Assembly (NCBI GenBank): GCA_023392125.1
Contig: JAEVZS010000023.1
Coordinates: 1-64,000, forward strand
Reading direction: 5' to 3'
Length of the DNA stretch: 64,000 bases
Source: Bacteroidota bacterium
GTDB lineage: Bacteria; Bacteroidota; Bacteroidia; Cytophagales; Cytophagaceae
Below, in pieces: positions 7,809 to 16,420 of the stretch. How positions within the stretch are numbered: the stretch's first letter is position 1; each line of letters begins with the position of its first letter. The notes under the pieces were generated by a model. That model saw only the letters and a program-made list of their open reading frames with translations. It was not told the DNA's origin and did no database searches. Both the position numbers and the translations under genes were made by a program.

Positions 7809-9020
7809 TCAATGCAAAAAACTGATTTCCAACTCAAATACACCAGTTTTATTTTTATGATCATACTGATATTTTCTACTCACGACTTTGGTCACCCAAT
7901 CCATGCTTTTAAGCTCACCAAGCCAGGGATTAAGAACAACAGGATCCTTACAGGTTCCTTCAAGCAATATGCTCCCGGCTTCAAAAATCAGCCGTTTTTC
8001 CTTACGGCTTTCCGAAACATCTTCCGGATTAATAGAGAGCCGTTTAAGCAATACGGTAGCCGGCACCGAAGCAGCAATCTGATCAGCATAGAAGCTGGTT
8101 TTTGAGGCGTTGATCCAACCCGCTTCCTTGAGAAAGCGCTCTTTTTGCTGAAATTCCGCTTCCAGCTTTTCCACCGTCCGGATTCCTTCGAGCACGCTGC
8201 TGTTTCTGGCCCCCAATTCGGCATTTTCACCGGACAGATAAAAGAATATAGACAGATTTAGAAACAACAGAGAAGCAAAAAATACAAGAGCACCGGCTCC
8301 AAGACGCCGAAATACCCGTTTTTCTCTCCACAACTGGTATTTTTCAACTATTTCTTTATCCTCCGGTGCAGTATGAAATGCCAGCCATCCAAAAGCTGCA
8401 CCAAATGCCGGGAGCAGTACCGTTTGTACTTCTTCTCCCCCGACCCTGCAGCTTTTTTCTTCCGAAGTAGCGCCACCGGCAAGCTGCACAGTAGTCATTC
8501 GTTCGTTAGCAATCATGATTCGATACCCACCCGTCACCAGTTCAGATTCTTGCGATGAAATAAAAGGCACAACAGAGGACAATCCTGCAATTCCCAGAAA
8601 CAGATTGACAACAGACAGCCCCGCTTTATTCATCTCATCAAGAAATGGAGTAATCCGGTCTTTCCGGGCCAGAAATACAAATCCTGCCTGACCTTCCAGT
8701 ACAGAAATATAAAAATCCTCTGGCTGAGCATTAGGAAGCGCCTGCTCTACCAATTCTTTTTTTCCGATGCCAGTAGCCACCTGCTTAAATAGTACTCCCC
8801 GACCTGTTACCGAAAGTACAACCGGAACCTGTTCCGGTACACATTCTTTAACCAGAGCGAGGTCTGTTAAACCCGTCTTCTTTATGACTGTCGATATTAT
8901 TGATTTACGACGCTCAAGCACCACAAGGTGGTACACAGCCTGGCCATCGCTTTCAATAACCAGCTCTATACCCGCCACTTTACCCGATCGGACAATACTA
9001 TCTTTCAGCCTTTCCAGCAT
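7809..9020 (-). CDS. GspL-like protein (PilM-PilN type fusion)
   Basis: A 403-residue protein. Residues 1-235 look like the actin-fold cytoplasmic domain of PilM/GspL (GIELVIESDG near the start, later GGYRIMIANERMTTVQL), though degenerate. A basic stretch WREKRVFRRL precedes one membrane segment (about 241-262). A PilN-like periplasmic part follows: a coiled coil (270-305) and a ferredoxin-like domain ending FELEISFLH. GspL has this same order: cytoplasmic domain, membrane segment, periplasmic domain. It would anchor the GspE ATPase to the inner membrane. It lies 6 bases after gspD and 18 before gspM-like. Confidence 0.7.
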   Translation of the reverse strand: MLERLKDSIVRSGKVAGIELVIESDGQAVYHLVVLERRKSIISTVIKKTGLTDLALVKECVPEQVPVVLSVTGRGVLFKQVATGIGKKELVEQALPNAQPEDFYISVLEGQAGFVFLARKDRITPFLDEMNKAGLSVVNLFLGIAGLSSVVPFISSQESELVTGGYRIMIANERMTTVQLAGGATSEEKSCRVGGEEVQTVLLPAFGAAFGWLAFHTAPEDKEIVEKYQLWREKRVFRRLGAGALVFFASLLFLNLSIFFYLSGENAELGARNSSVLEGIRTVEKLEAEFQQKERFLKEAGWINASKTSFYADQIAASVPATVLLKRLSINPEDVSESRKEKRLIFEAGSILLEGTCKDPVVLNPWLGELKSMDWVTKVVSRKYQYDHKNKTGVFELEISFLH

Positions 9021-9026
9021 ATCATT

Positions 9027-11009
9027 TTAGTGAATAATAGAAGGTTTAATAAAAACTACTGTTATTGTTTTGCTTTTTGATTTATTTCTGGAGCTGAAAA
9101 TCCATTTCAGTACCGGTATTCTTGACAAAAGGGGTAAACCCGACCCCGATTCACTTTTCTGATAGCGCTCCAGTCCTCCAAGTACAATCATTTCTTCATT
9201 GCGCACCCTGATCAGCGAATTAAACTGACTCGTTGCCTTGGGTGGCGGTGCATCATCCGGAGTATCCAAGAAGTCCGAGTTGTTGACATCAATTTCCAGA
9301 GTAACCTGATCATCACCACTCACCATAGGCAAAATGGTGATACCCAGATTAGCCTCTACCTGCTGAAACTGCCTGGTCAAAACAGTCTGAGGAGTGAGCG
9401 TTCCGATAACATTCTGCGTAGTTATACTATAATAGCGCGTACTACCAATAGAAAGTGTTGCTTTATGCCCGTTCAGCGTGGACAGCTTGGGAGTAGAGCG
9501 TACTTCAACATTACTGTTATCTTCCAGCGCTTTTAGACTAACATAAAAATCGGATTTTACCCGGCCGAGATTAACCGCATTATTAGTTCCCAGCCAGGAC
9601 AGAAAACTATTGACCGAACGGCTGCTAAAGTTGAAATCTACCCCCGGAAAAAGCGTAGCATTCGTACGGACTGAATCAGATAAACCAGCTTTAAGTCCCG
9701 TCACAACCGATCTTGATTTTCTGATGTCCATAATAATAACATCAATGAGCACCATTGGCACAACACGGTCAAGTGCCGCCACAAATGCTTCAATCTCCTC
9801 AATCTGGGGATGAGCTCCTGAAAGAAGAATACTGTTCAGTTCGATAAACTCCTTTACCTCTACCCCTTTTTTGATTTCGGCAGGAATCATTTCCATTATA
9901 TCTTTGACCCTTCTGTATTTTAACTGCAGCACTTTATTTGATCTCAAACCCTCCAGCTTCCGATCTCCTATAAGATACAGATTATTGTTTTTCTTATACG
10001 TAAAGTCCGTTCCCTGCAAAAGCTTTTTCAGAAACTCATCAAAGCGTACATTAAGGACTCTAAGAGTTGTATTACCTTTTACTTCGGAAAACAGAAAGTA
10101 ACTTATACCGGCAGCAGCACTTACAGACTTAATTGTTTCCGTAATCGGAGCATTAATTACTTCAACGGACAAAATCGGATTACCAAGGCTGTCTGCCTGG
10201 ACATCAACAAATATCTCCCCGCCGCTATTAGCTGCTCCGGTTGCCGAAGAAGTCGCCGGCTTCTTCGTTCTGTTTTTATCCATTCCGGAAAACGGATTAT
10301 TAAACGGACTTTTGGTTTTAGTTTCTTCAAACAACAGCTCTTCTCCTTCTTCCGGAGATACAATTACATAAAATCCGTCTGTTGTCTTGCGCACCTTCAG
10401 ATTATTGGCATAAGCCATCTTCTCGATAGCATCATCAAAGGGAGCATCCTGAATGTATACACTGATTGTCCGGTCTGCCAGACCATTCGCCAGGATTACA
10501 TTCTTTTTGGCTTCCTGTGTGATTTTTTTAACCACTTTACTGAGGGTATCCCTTGTAAGGTCAAGAGTAAGCAGATTACCGTATCCGTTATACTTCATAC
10601 GGATTTCCTTTTCCCTGATTTCCGGCTTAGGTTCAGGAGCCGGAGTATAGGGATGAAAAGACATAATACTTCCAATAAACCTGATATCAAGATTATGCTC
10701 TCTTGCCAGGAACAAAAGAATATTCATTACCTTCTCATTGGTAAAATTATTATAAATCCTGAAATTAAGACTTGGGTCAACACTGATATTCAACTCATTT
10801 GACTCAGCAATTCCTCTCAAAAACTCTTGTATAGTTGCCCCGGAAACTGAAAAATCCACTTTTTCATTCAGTCCGGGATTTGATCCGGCCAGATTCTTCA
10901 TCTGCTTTTCCATCTGCTCAAAGCGCTGCTCATTCAGATCCTGAGCAATAACGCATAAAGACATAAAAAGTCCCGCAATTAATACGAACAGAAATTTTGT
11001 CGATTTCAA
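9027..11009 (-). CDS. gspD: Secretin GspD (outer membrane channel)
   Basis: The outer membrane secretin of the machine. Start choice: no ATG fits; a TTG at 11009, about 5 bases after the gspE stop, gives a clean signal peptide (MKSTKFLFVLIAGLFMSLCVIAQ runs to about residue 22). A TTG at 11069 would add 20 residues and overlap gspE by 56 bases. Periplasmic N-domains cover about 50-390 (IRFIGSIMSFHPYTP, LQLKYRRVKDIMEMIPAEI). The secretin core starts near 420 (PMVLIDVIIMDIRKSRSV) and includes VEVRSTPKLSTLNGHKATLS, then EEMIVLGGLERYQK and GLPLLSRIPVLKWIFSS near the end. At about 660 residues it is of usual GspD/PilQ size. A Gly/Ser-rich linker (about 250-275) separates the N-domains. Confidence 0.9.
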   Translation of the reverse strand: MKSTKFLFVLIAGLFMSLCVIAQDLNEQRFEQMEKQMKNLAGSNPGLNEKVDFSVSGATIQEFLRGIAESNELNISVDPSLNFRIYNNFTNEKVMNILLFLAREHNLDIRFIGSIMSFHPYTPAPEPKPEIREKEIRMKYNGYGNLLTLDLTRDTLSKVVKKITQEAKKNVILANGLADRTISVYIQDAPFDDAIEKMAYANNLKVRKTTDGFYVIVSPEEGEELLFEETKTKSPFNNPFSGMDKNRTKKPATSSATGAANSGGEIFVDVQADSLGNPILSVEVINAPITETIKSVSAAAGISYFLFSEVKGNTTLRVLNVRFDEFLKKLLQGTDFTYKKNNNLYLIGDRKLEGLRSNKVLQLKYRRVKDIMEMIPAEIKKGVEVKEFIELNSILLSGAHPQIEEIEAFVAALDRVVPMVLIDVIIMDIRKSRSVVTGLKAGLSDSVRTNATLFPGVDFNFSSRSVNSFLSWLGTNNAVNLGRVKSDFYVSLKALEDNSNVEVRSTPKLSTLNGHKATLSIGSTRYYSITTQNVIGTLTPQTVLTRQFQQVEANLGITILPMVSGDDQVTLEIDVNNSDFLDTPDDAPPPKATSQFNSLIRVRNEEMIVLGGLERYQKSESGSGLPLLSRIPVLKWIFSSRNKSKSKTITVVFIKPSIIH

Positions 11010-11013
11010 AATG

Positions 11014-12441
11014 TTAAAAATTAAATAATAATGGATAAATCTCGTCAAGGCTGGTCTGACCAGCTTCAAACAATTCGAAGGCGTTTTCGGTAAGTGTTTT
11101 TATTTTCCGCTCTCTTAGCTGTTCTGATACATCAAAAATCCCGTTCTTAATTTTATCTGCCAGTTCATGATCGATCGGAATCACCTCGTATACCGCTTTT
11201 CGTCCGCGATATCCTGTATAATAGCAGGACTCACACCCTTTCGCAACACAGTGATCCTTGACCGGCCTGTATGGCTTGAACTGCCGCGGATATAAATCCG
11301 AATCAAAAGCTTTCCACTCTTTACATTCATTGCATAAGAGACGAACCAGACGCTGAGCTACGGAAGTATTTAACGTATTGGCCACCAGGAAGCCTGGAAT
11401 CCCCATATCAATCAGACGGGAAATAGTTCCCCAGGCCGAGTTCGTATGGATCGTTGACAACACCAGGTGTCCGGTTAGTGAAGCCCGTATAGCCATATTG
11501 GCAGTGTCCGGATCCCTGATCTCACCTACCATGATCACATCGGGATCCTGTCTCAGAAAAGTCCTGAGCGCACTTCCAAAAGTAAGCCCGATACTTTCCT
11601 TGAGCTGAACCTGATTTATTCCTTCAAGGGTATATTCAATAGGATCTTCAATGGTTACGATGTTTCTCGTATCTTCATTCAGCAGCTTGAGCGTTGCATA
11701 CAGAGTGGTTGTTTTTCCCGAACCGGTCGGACCGCTAATCAGTAATATTCCGGTTGGTCTTCTGGCCCCTTCCAGATAGTTTTTAAGATCAAACTCCGAG
11801 AAGCCCAGCTTGCTGATATCAATATTCGTGGCATCATTGCTGAGCAATCGCATTACCACTTTTTCTCCATGCAGAGTAGGCAATACAGAAACACGGATAT
11901 CGAACTTCGCTGTTTTATGCTGAAAAAAAATACGGCCATCCTGGGGCAAACGCTTTTCAGCAATATCAAGATTAGCCATAATTTTGATTTTATTGACCAA
12001 TGCCGGATAGTCATCTTTTTCTATGACGCAGCGCTCTACCATCATCCCGTCGATCCGGATCCGGACCCTGCAGCGCTCTTCATATACTTCCATATGGATA
12101 TCACTGCTTTTAAGACTACGGGCTTCCGCTATCAGATCCGAAATAAAGTGTTCGGAATTGCCCGAAAAATTAAGACTGAATCCGCCCTTTTCTTCCTGAT
12201 CCCTGCGATAATACTTACCAAGCATCTTCCGGAGCACCTCCGCATCCGCAGACAGAAGCTCGACTCGTTGGCCGAACAGAATCTCCAGCTCATCAGCCAG
12301 TACAGAATCAACCGATGCGCTATACAACTTCAAGGTATTTTTATCCCTTGATGCAGGAATTACCTGATAATGCCAGGCCTGATCAGAGGTAATAATCTGC
12401 AGGTCTTCCGCTTTAAATACAGTTTTTTCAGTCAATTCCAT
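11014..12441 (-). CDS. gspE: Type II secretion ATPase GspE
   Basis: The hexameric cytoplasmic ATPase that drives pseudopilus assembly. With the ATG at 12441 it has 475 residues; a GTG at 12465 would add eight and lengthen the overlap with the peptidase gene. An N-terminal GspE domain covers about 1-95. Then come SSDIHMEVYEERCRVRIRIDG (Asp/Arg region of the N2 domain), Walker A GPTGSGKTT (about 237-245), the Asp box TIEDPIEYTL, Walker B DPDVIMVGEIRD (about 299-310) and the His box STIHTNSA. The zinc-binding element has Cys370, Cys373, Cys398, Cys403 and Cys406, as in GspE and PilB. The gene ends about 5 bases before the gspD start. Confidence 0.92.
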   Translation of the reverse strand: MELTEKTVFKAEDLQIITSDQAWHYQVIPASRDKNTLKLYSASVDSVLADELEILFGQRVELLSADAEVLRKMLGKYYRRDQEEKGGFSLNFSGNSEHFISDLIAEARSLKSSDIHMEVYEERCRVRIRIDGMMVERCVIEKDDYPALVNKIKIMANLDIAEKRLPQDGRIFFQHKTAKFDIRVSVLPTLHGEKVVMRLLSNDATNIDISKLGFSEFDLKNYLEGARRPTGILLISGPTGSGKTTTLYATLKLLNEDTRNIVTIEDPIEYTLEGINQVQLKESIGLTFGSALRTFLRQDPDVIMVGEIRDPDTANMAIRASLTGHLVLSTIHTNSAWGTISRLIDMGIPGFLVANTLNTSVAQRLVRLLCNECKEWKAFDSDLYPRQFKPYRPVKDHCVAKGCESCYYTGYRGRKAVYEVIPIDHELADKIKNGIFDVSEQLRERKIKTLTENAFELFEAGQTSLDEIYPLLFNF

Positions 12442-12953
12442 TGCATCAGCAGACTTACTATCCACGCATCACTTTGTAATCCGGGATCCCAGGATGTAAA
12501 TTTCATAAGAACCGGCGGAATTAAGAGAGAAGCCTGAATTCCGGCAAGAGGAATATTTTGGCTCAGCCGCGGACTGACAGCAACAACCAGACTCACAAAC
12601 AGCAGACTTCCAATAATAAACATCAGAAAGTTGAGGGGAGAAAAAAATGCGGTCAGCACCACAAAAAACAGAATATCCCCCCAGCCAAGATAAACATCAG
12701 CTATGCTTACAATTTTTCTGTTCTTCAACGAAAAATATACCGTAAGCCCCGTCAACAGCACAAAAACAAAAGCCAGATTAATCACCATCAGAGGCACAAA
12801 AAAATGCAGATTCTCATCCAGCCACAAGCCAACCAGAGAAGCGATCGCCAAAAGAGGAAACAGAAACCAGCTCACTCCCCGATATCTGTAATCCTGAATA
12901 GCAACAACGGCCAGCATTAATAAAATTACTATTTGTATTAAAATTCCGGACAT
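12432..12953 (-). CDS. gspO: Minimal A24 prepilin peptidase (GspO/PilD-like, no methylase domain)
   Basis: A 173-residue multi-spanning membrane protein with the two catalytic aspartates of the A24 aspartic peptidases: Asp21 in AVVAIQDYRYRG and Asp93 in YLGWGDILFF, which matches the GxGD motif. It would cleave the leaders of the four pseudopilins in this operon. Standard PilD/GspO proteins have about 270-290 residues and carry an N-terminal domain with Cys-x-x-Cys that helps methylate the new N-terminus; that domain is absent here. The gene starts in the stop codon of the gspG-like gene (TAATG, 1-base overlap), so translation is probably coupled. Confidence 0.8.
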   Translation of the reverse strand: MSGILIQIVILLMLAVVAIQDYRYRGVSWFLFPLLAIASLVGLWLDENLHFFVPLMVINLAFVFVLLTGLTVYFSLKNRKIVSIADVYLGWGDILFFVVLTAFFSPLNFLMFIIGSLLFVSLVVAVSPRLSQNIPLAGIQASLLIPPVLMKFTSWDPGLQSDAWIVSLLMQWN

Positions 12954-13372
12954 TAATCTTTCACCACTTCAACAAGGTTCCGCTTTTCGTCAATTTCCCA
13001 GACATTATATTCTCCGTCACCGTCAAAATCAACAACCGCTGTTGCCCTTGCCGTAAATGTATTCGGGCTTGCCGACACAACCTCGACTCTGTAATTGGCC
13101 TTTCCTGTTTCGGACTCCGACACCAGCTCCTCCTGCTCAAATCCGATCGTCGGAAGATCAGTTGTATATTTTGAATATTCGTAAAAATACGTTTTCTGCA
13201 GACGATGCACGTGCTCCAGCTGGGTTTTGGCTTCCAGCGATTTGGCTTTGGTAATCATCGGCATAAGAATAGGAATGGCAATCGAAGCAATAATACCAAT
13301 AATCAGAAGAGCGACAAGAGTTTCCTGAAGGGTTACTGCCTTGAGTTTTCCCGTGAGAATAGAACGTTGCAT
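12953..13372 (-). CDS. gspG: Major pseudopilin GspG-like
   Basis: A 139-residue pseudopilin and the first gene of the 13-gene operon. A 12-residue basic leader (MQRSILTGKLKA) is followed by VTLQETLVALLIIGIIASIA, with Glu at +5, then a long helix and a small globular domain. The C-terminal acidic block DFDGDGEYNVWEIDE (about 115-129) resembles the calcium-binding loop region of GspG and the end of many type IV pilins. First place in the operon and size point to the major pseudopilin. The residue before the predicted cleavage site is Ala, where proteobacterial GspG has Gly. Confidence 0.82.
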   Translation of the reverse strand: MQRSILTGKLKAVTLQETLVALLIIGIIASIAIPILMPMITKAKSLEAKTQLEHVHRLQKTYFYEYSKYTTDLPTIGFEQEELVSESETGKANYRVEVVSASPNTFTARATAVVDFDGDGEYNVWEIDEKRNLVEVVKD

Positions 13373-13404
13373 GAATTAGGTAATTTTACTGGACAAAACT
13401 TTTC

Positions 13405-13434
13405 AAAATTAACTAAAATATACAAGTTAGCAAT
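13405..13434 (-). promoter_or_regulatory. Predicted promoter of the secretion operon
   Basis: On the minus strand, TTG (13434-13432), a 19-base spacer and TAATTTTG (13412-13405) match the Bacteroidota vegetative promoter pattern of a -33 TTG and a -7 TAnnTTTG box. The inferred start of transcription is near 13399, giving a leader of about 27 bases before the gspG ATG at 13372. Confidence 0.5.
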
Positions 13435-13949
13435 AGAAGTATAAGTATTCAGAACAAGTTTCTGACAATGATATTTTCCGGCTAAAAAATTGATCAAAAC
13501 AATTATTTTTAATCAGTTAAAAAGTATAATAAGAAGATATTATCCGGTTTAATCTGCTGTTTATCCAACCTTTATTTATCATTTTACATAGAATATAGTA
13601 ATTATATTTTTCTTTTTAGAAAAGTTATAATTTTTCGATATTCAGCAAAACCGCATCAAAAGAACAACTCTTCGTTGTTTCCTTTAACATTCACAAAATT
13701 ACACCGTTTTTTCCGGCTATCTTATTTTTCCAGAAATACCCAAATAGTAACAGATAACCCTGCCGGACCGGAGATTCTTCCTTCACCCAATGCTCAGCCG
13801 AAGCTCAGCTGTTAGTTTTACATGATTTTTTTTATAAAAAACTAAAAATCAACATATTAAAATTAAACACAATACTATCTTCAATAACGGACTGTCCATA
13901 GCCAAAACACATTCACGGTATTGGAAGTTATAAAAAAAATTGAAGAACT
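13435..13949. other. AT-rich intergenic region between divergent genes
   Basis: About 515 bases upstream of both the secretion operon and the malectin gene. Apart from the promoter at its left end I see no gene, RNA or clear repeat. It is strongly AT-rich with several A and T runs and probably holds the promoter of the plus-strand secreted-protein genes, but I could not identify a convincing -7 box there. Confidence 0.4.
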
Positions 13950-14819
13950 ATGAAGAACATATACAAAGCTATTGCAACGATTGCAATCATTTTTGTTTCA
14001 TTCAGCGCCATTTCTCAAACAGTATTTGAGTCAGACAAATACAAAAAGGTATTGTACAGGATTAATGTCGGAAATCTGGCCAAAACCACCAATGACGGAA
14101 CAGGAGTTCACTGGTTAAGAGATGATTATACCGTACCAAGTGAGTATTCTAATTACGAAGAAACCGAAAATAAGATATACACTACAACCGAGGCTATTAC
14201 CTTCCATTCCTCTGTTCCGGATGATTATCCTGAAGACCTCTTTCATCAGGAACGCTCTATCTATGGCTGGGATATAAAACGGATGGAGTGGAAATTCCCC
14301 GTAGAAGAAGGTACCAAGGTAACAGTTCGTGTTTTTATGGCTGAGATTTTTCATCATACGGCCGACGACAGACGATTCAATATAGAGCTGGAAGGCAAAT
14401 TGGTAGAGGAAGGAATTGATCTCTTCAAAGATTATGGTCGTAATGTTGCTGTCATGAAAACCTATAATGCTGTAAGTGACGGAATAGTCGATCTTGCTTT
14501 CATCACGGTAAAAGGACAACCAACTGTAGCGGCAATCGAAATATTTGAAAGAATCGACGTAACCGGGCTCGTAAGTATGAATAAAACCGGCAACAATAGC
14601 ATGGTATACCCCAACCCGTTCTCCAACCAGCTTTCTGTAGTAAAGAATACCGGATCAACAAACGAGCTTCCTTCCTTATTCAACCTTCATGGTCAGCCGA
14701 TTCACGATATGAACATTTACGACCAGGGAGACCATTACTCCATCGAAGTGCCAAACCTGCCAAAGGGTACGTATATCATACGCACCGGAACTCAGGCTCA
14801 GCTGGTAGAAAAGCATTAA
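13950..14819 (+). CDS. Secreted malectin-domain protein with T9SS sorting domain
   Basis: A 289-residue exported protein. A signal peptide covers about residues 1-22. Residues about 30-195 form a malectin-type carbohydrate-binding fold: YRINVGN at the start, EEGTKVTVRVFMAEIFHHTA in the middle, then RRFNIELEGKLV and the final AAIEIFERIDV. A type A T9SS C-terminal domain follows (about 208-289) with the motif VYPNPFSNQL and the ending GTYIIRTG. The protein should be exported through the type IX system and attached to the surface or released. A strong terminator follows. Two more T9SS cargo genes lie downstream on the same strand. Confidence 0.85.
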   Translation: MKNIYKAIATIAIIFVSFSAISQTVFESDKYKKVLYRINVGNLAKTTNDGTGVHWLRDDYTVPSEYSNYEETENKIYTTTEAITFHSSVPDDYPEDLFHQERSIYGWDIKRMEWKFPVEEGTKVTVRVFMAEIFHHTADDRRFNIELEGKLVEEGIDLFKDYGRNVAVMKTYNAVSDGIVDLAFITVKGQPTVAAIEIFERIDVTGLVSMNKTGNNSMVYPNPFSNQLSVVKNTGSTNELPSLFNLHGQPIHDMNIYDQGDHYSIEVPNLPKGTYIIRTGTQAQLVEKH

Positions 14820-14841
14820 TCAATTAGTTCTGCCACAGCTG

Positions 14842-14890
14842 AAACGACTTCCTTAAAATTTAAAGACTGATTTTGAGGAAGTCGTTTTAA
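14842..14890 (+). terminator. Terminator after the malectin gene
   Basis: A perfect 12-base stem (AAACGACTTCCT at 14842-14853 with AGGAAGTCGTTT at 14876-14887) followed by TAATTTT. Confidence 0.75.
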
Positions 14891-14922
14891 TTTTCATATA
14901 TAAACTTTTTAAATAGAAAATC

Positions 14923-16173
14923 ATGCAACCAACTCATTTTGTTAAAACCGTAATTTTAACTTCTGCACTGTTTTTTTATTATCTGCCATATACACATGCT
15001 CAATCCTGGGCGATTGAGACTACTTCGGACGGAAGCAATCCATCCGGAATCGATGAAACAAGCTACGTTCTTCTGGGTGATAAAATGTATTTGCTTGGAG
15101 GACGCGGCAATCTCCGGATTGAAGAATATAACCCGCAGACAAGCAGCTGGAAGCAAAAAGACGGCCAATTAAACAATCTTAATCATTTCCAGGCAGTGGC
15201 TCTGAATAATCTGATCTATATTGTCTGTGCCTTTACCGGTGGCTATCCGGAAGAAACTCCTGTTGCCAATGTATATATCTATGACCCCACCACAGACATA
15301 GTCTCAACGGGTCATGAAATTCCGGCCAATCGCCGGCGCGGATCTGCAGGCACTGTTGCATACAACAATAAAATATATGTCGTAGGCGGTATTACCAACG
15401 GTCACACAAGCGGACACGTAGCATGGTTTGACGAATATGACCCGGCAACCGGAACATGGAATGCCATGCCCGATGCACCAAGAGCACGAGATCACTTCAA
15501 TGCGGCAGTGCACGGAAACAAACTGTATGTACTATCAGGCAGACGCTCTTCGTATCCAAACACCTTCAATTACACAGTACCTGAAGTTGACATCTACGAT
15601 TTTTCAACGGGTACATGGTCTACAGGACCAGAAAATATTCCAACAGAACGTGCAGGAACAGCGGTCGTCACATTTCAGAATGAAATTCTGGTAATCGGCG
15701 GAGAAAGTATGGCACATCTGGAAGCACATAAAGAAACAGAAGCCTTAAACACAAATACACTGCAGTGGAGAACCCTGCCCCAGCTGGTTACAGCACGACA
15801 CGGTACACAAGCTGTTGTATACAATGACAAAGTATATATAGCATCCGGAGTCAGCAACCGGGGTGGTAATCCGAAAGTAAATACACAGGAAATACTTACT
15901 AATGTAGTCACAGGTAACCTGTACAGGCATTCAAACTCACGTCTTGGCGTATTTCCCAATCCCTGCCATGATCATATTACAATTTCAGGAAACACAGTGC
16001 CAGAGAACCTGATTATAAAAATATATGACCTGAGTGGCAGGCTCTGCCTGGAAAGCTCATTACAGGATAATCTTCTGACATTTGGCAATTCCATTCCCGG
16101 TGGATTTTATATGGCAAGAGTCTATACACATTCAGGAGAAGTACTAGGAACTTTCAGCTTCACTAAACAGTAA
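14923..16173 (+). CDS. Secreted kelch-repeat protein with T9SS sorting domain
   Basis: A 416-residue exported protein. The signal peptide ends near residue 27 (YTHAQ). About six kelch motifs (residues 35-325) form a beta-propeller; each has a Gly-Gly pair and a later Trp, for example KMYLLGGRGNL, KIYVVGGITN, KLYVLSGRRS and EILVIGGESMA. The C-terminal domain (about 340-416) carries VFPNPCHDHITISG and GGFYMARVYTHSGEVLGTF, a type A T9SS signal. Kelch propellers of this kind bind glycans or proteins, or in some enzymes carry a copper oxidase site; no oxidase signature is seen here. It lies about 100 bases after the malectin gene, past that gene's terminator. Confidence 0.85.
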   Translation: MQPTHFVKTVILTSALFFYYLPYTHAQSWAIETTSDGSNPSGIDETSYVLLGDKMYLLGGRGNLRIEEYNPQTSSWKQKDGQLNNLNHFQAVALNNLIYIVCAFTGGYPEETPVANVYIYDPTTDIVSTGHEIPANRRRGSAGTVAYNNKIYVVGGITNGHTSGHVAWFDEYDPATGTWNAMPDAPRARDHFNAAVHGNKLYVLSGRRSSYPNTFNYTVPEVDIYDFSTGTWSTGPENIPTERAGTAVVTFQNEILVIGGESMAHLEAHKETEALNTNTLQWRTLPQLVTARHGTQAVVYNDKVYIASGVSNRGGNPKVNTQEILTNVVTGNLYRHSNSRLGVFPNPCHDHITISGNTVPENLIIKIYDLSGRLCLESSLQDNLLTFGNSIPGGFYMARVYTHSGEVLGTFSFTKQ

Positions 16174-16420
16174 ATTTCGGGATAAGCACTTTTTACTTAT
16201 CGGAAAAAACATACTTACCGCATAAAGCCGGCAACTTTTATCTAATACTAAAAATTGCCGGCCTTGTAGCCCCATTTCCTGATAAGTCATATTTACTAGT
16301 ATAGTTATCTTATTTTCTGACAGCCTGCTAAAAGTGACAAGAACCACATCACATTTTTCATCTGTCTGGAAAACATTTACTTACATAACCAATTTGTTAT
16401 CTATAAAACAACTAGCAGAA
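16174..16420 (+). other. Intergenic stretch with two hairpins
   Basis: Two inverted repeats: GATAAG/CTTATC directly after the kelch gene (about 16181-16201), followed by an A-rich run, and GCCGGCAA at 16227-16234 with TTGCCGGC at 16255-16262. Neither has a good U-tract on the plus strand. They may end the kelch transcript. No gene is seen. Confidence 0.4.
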
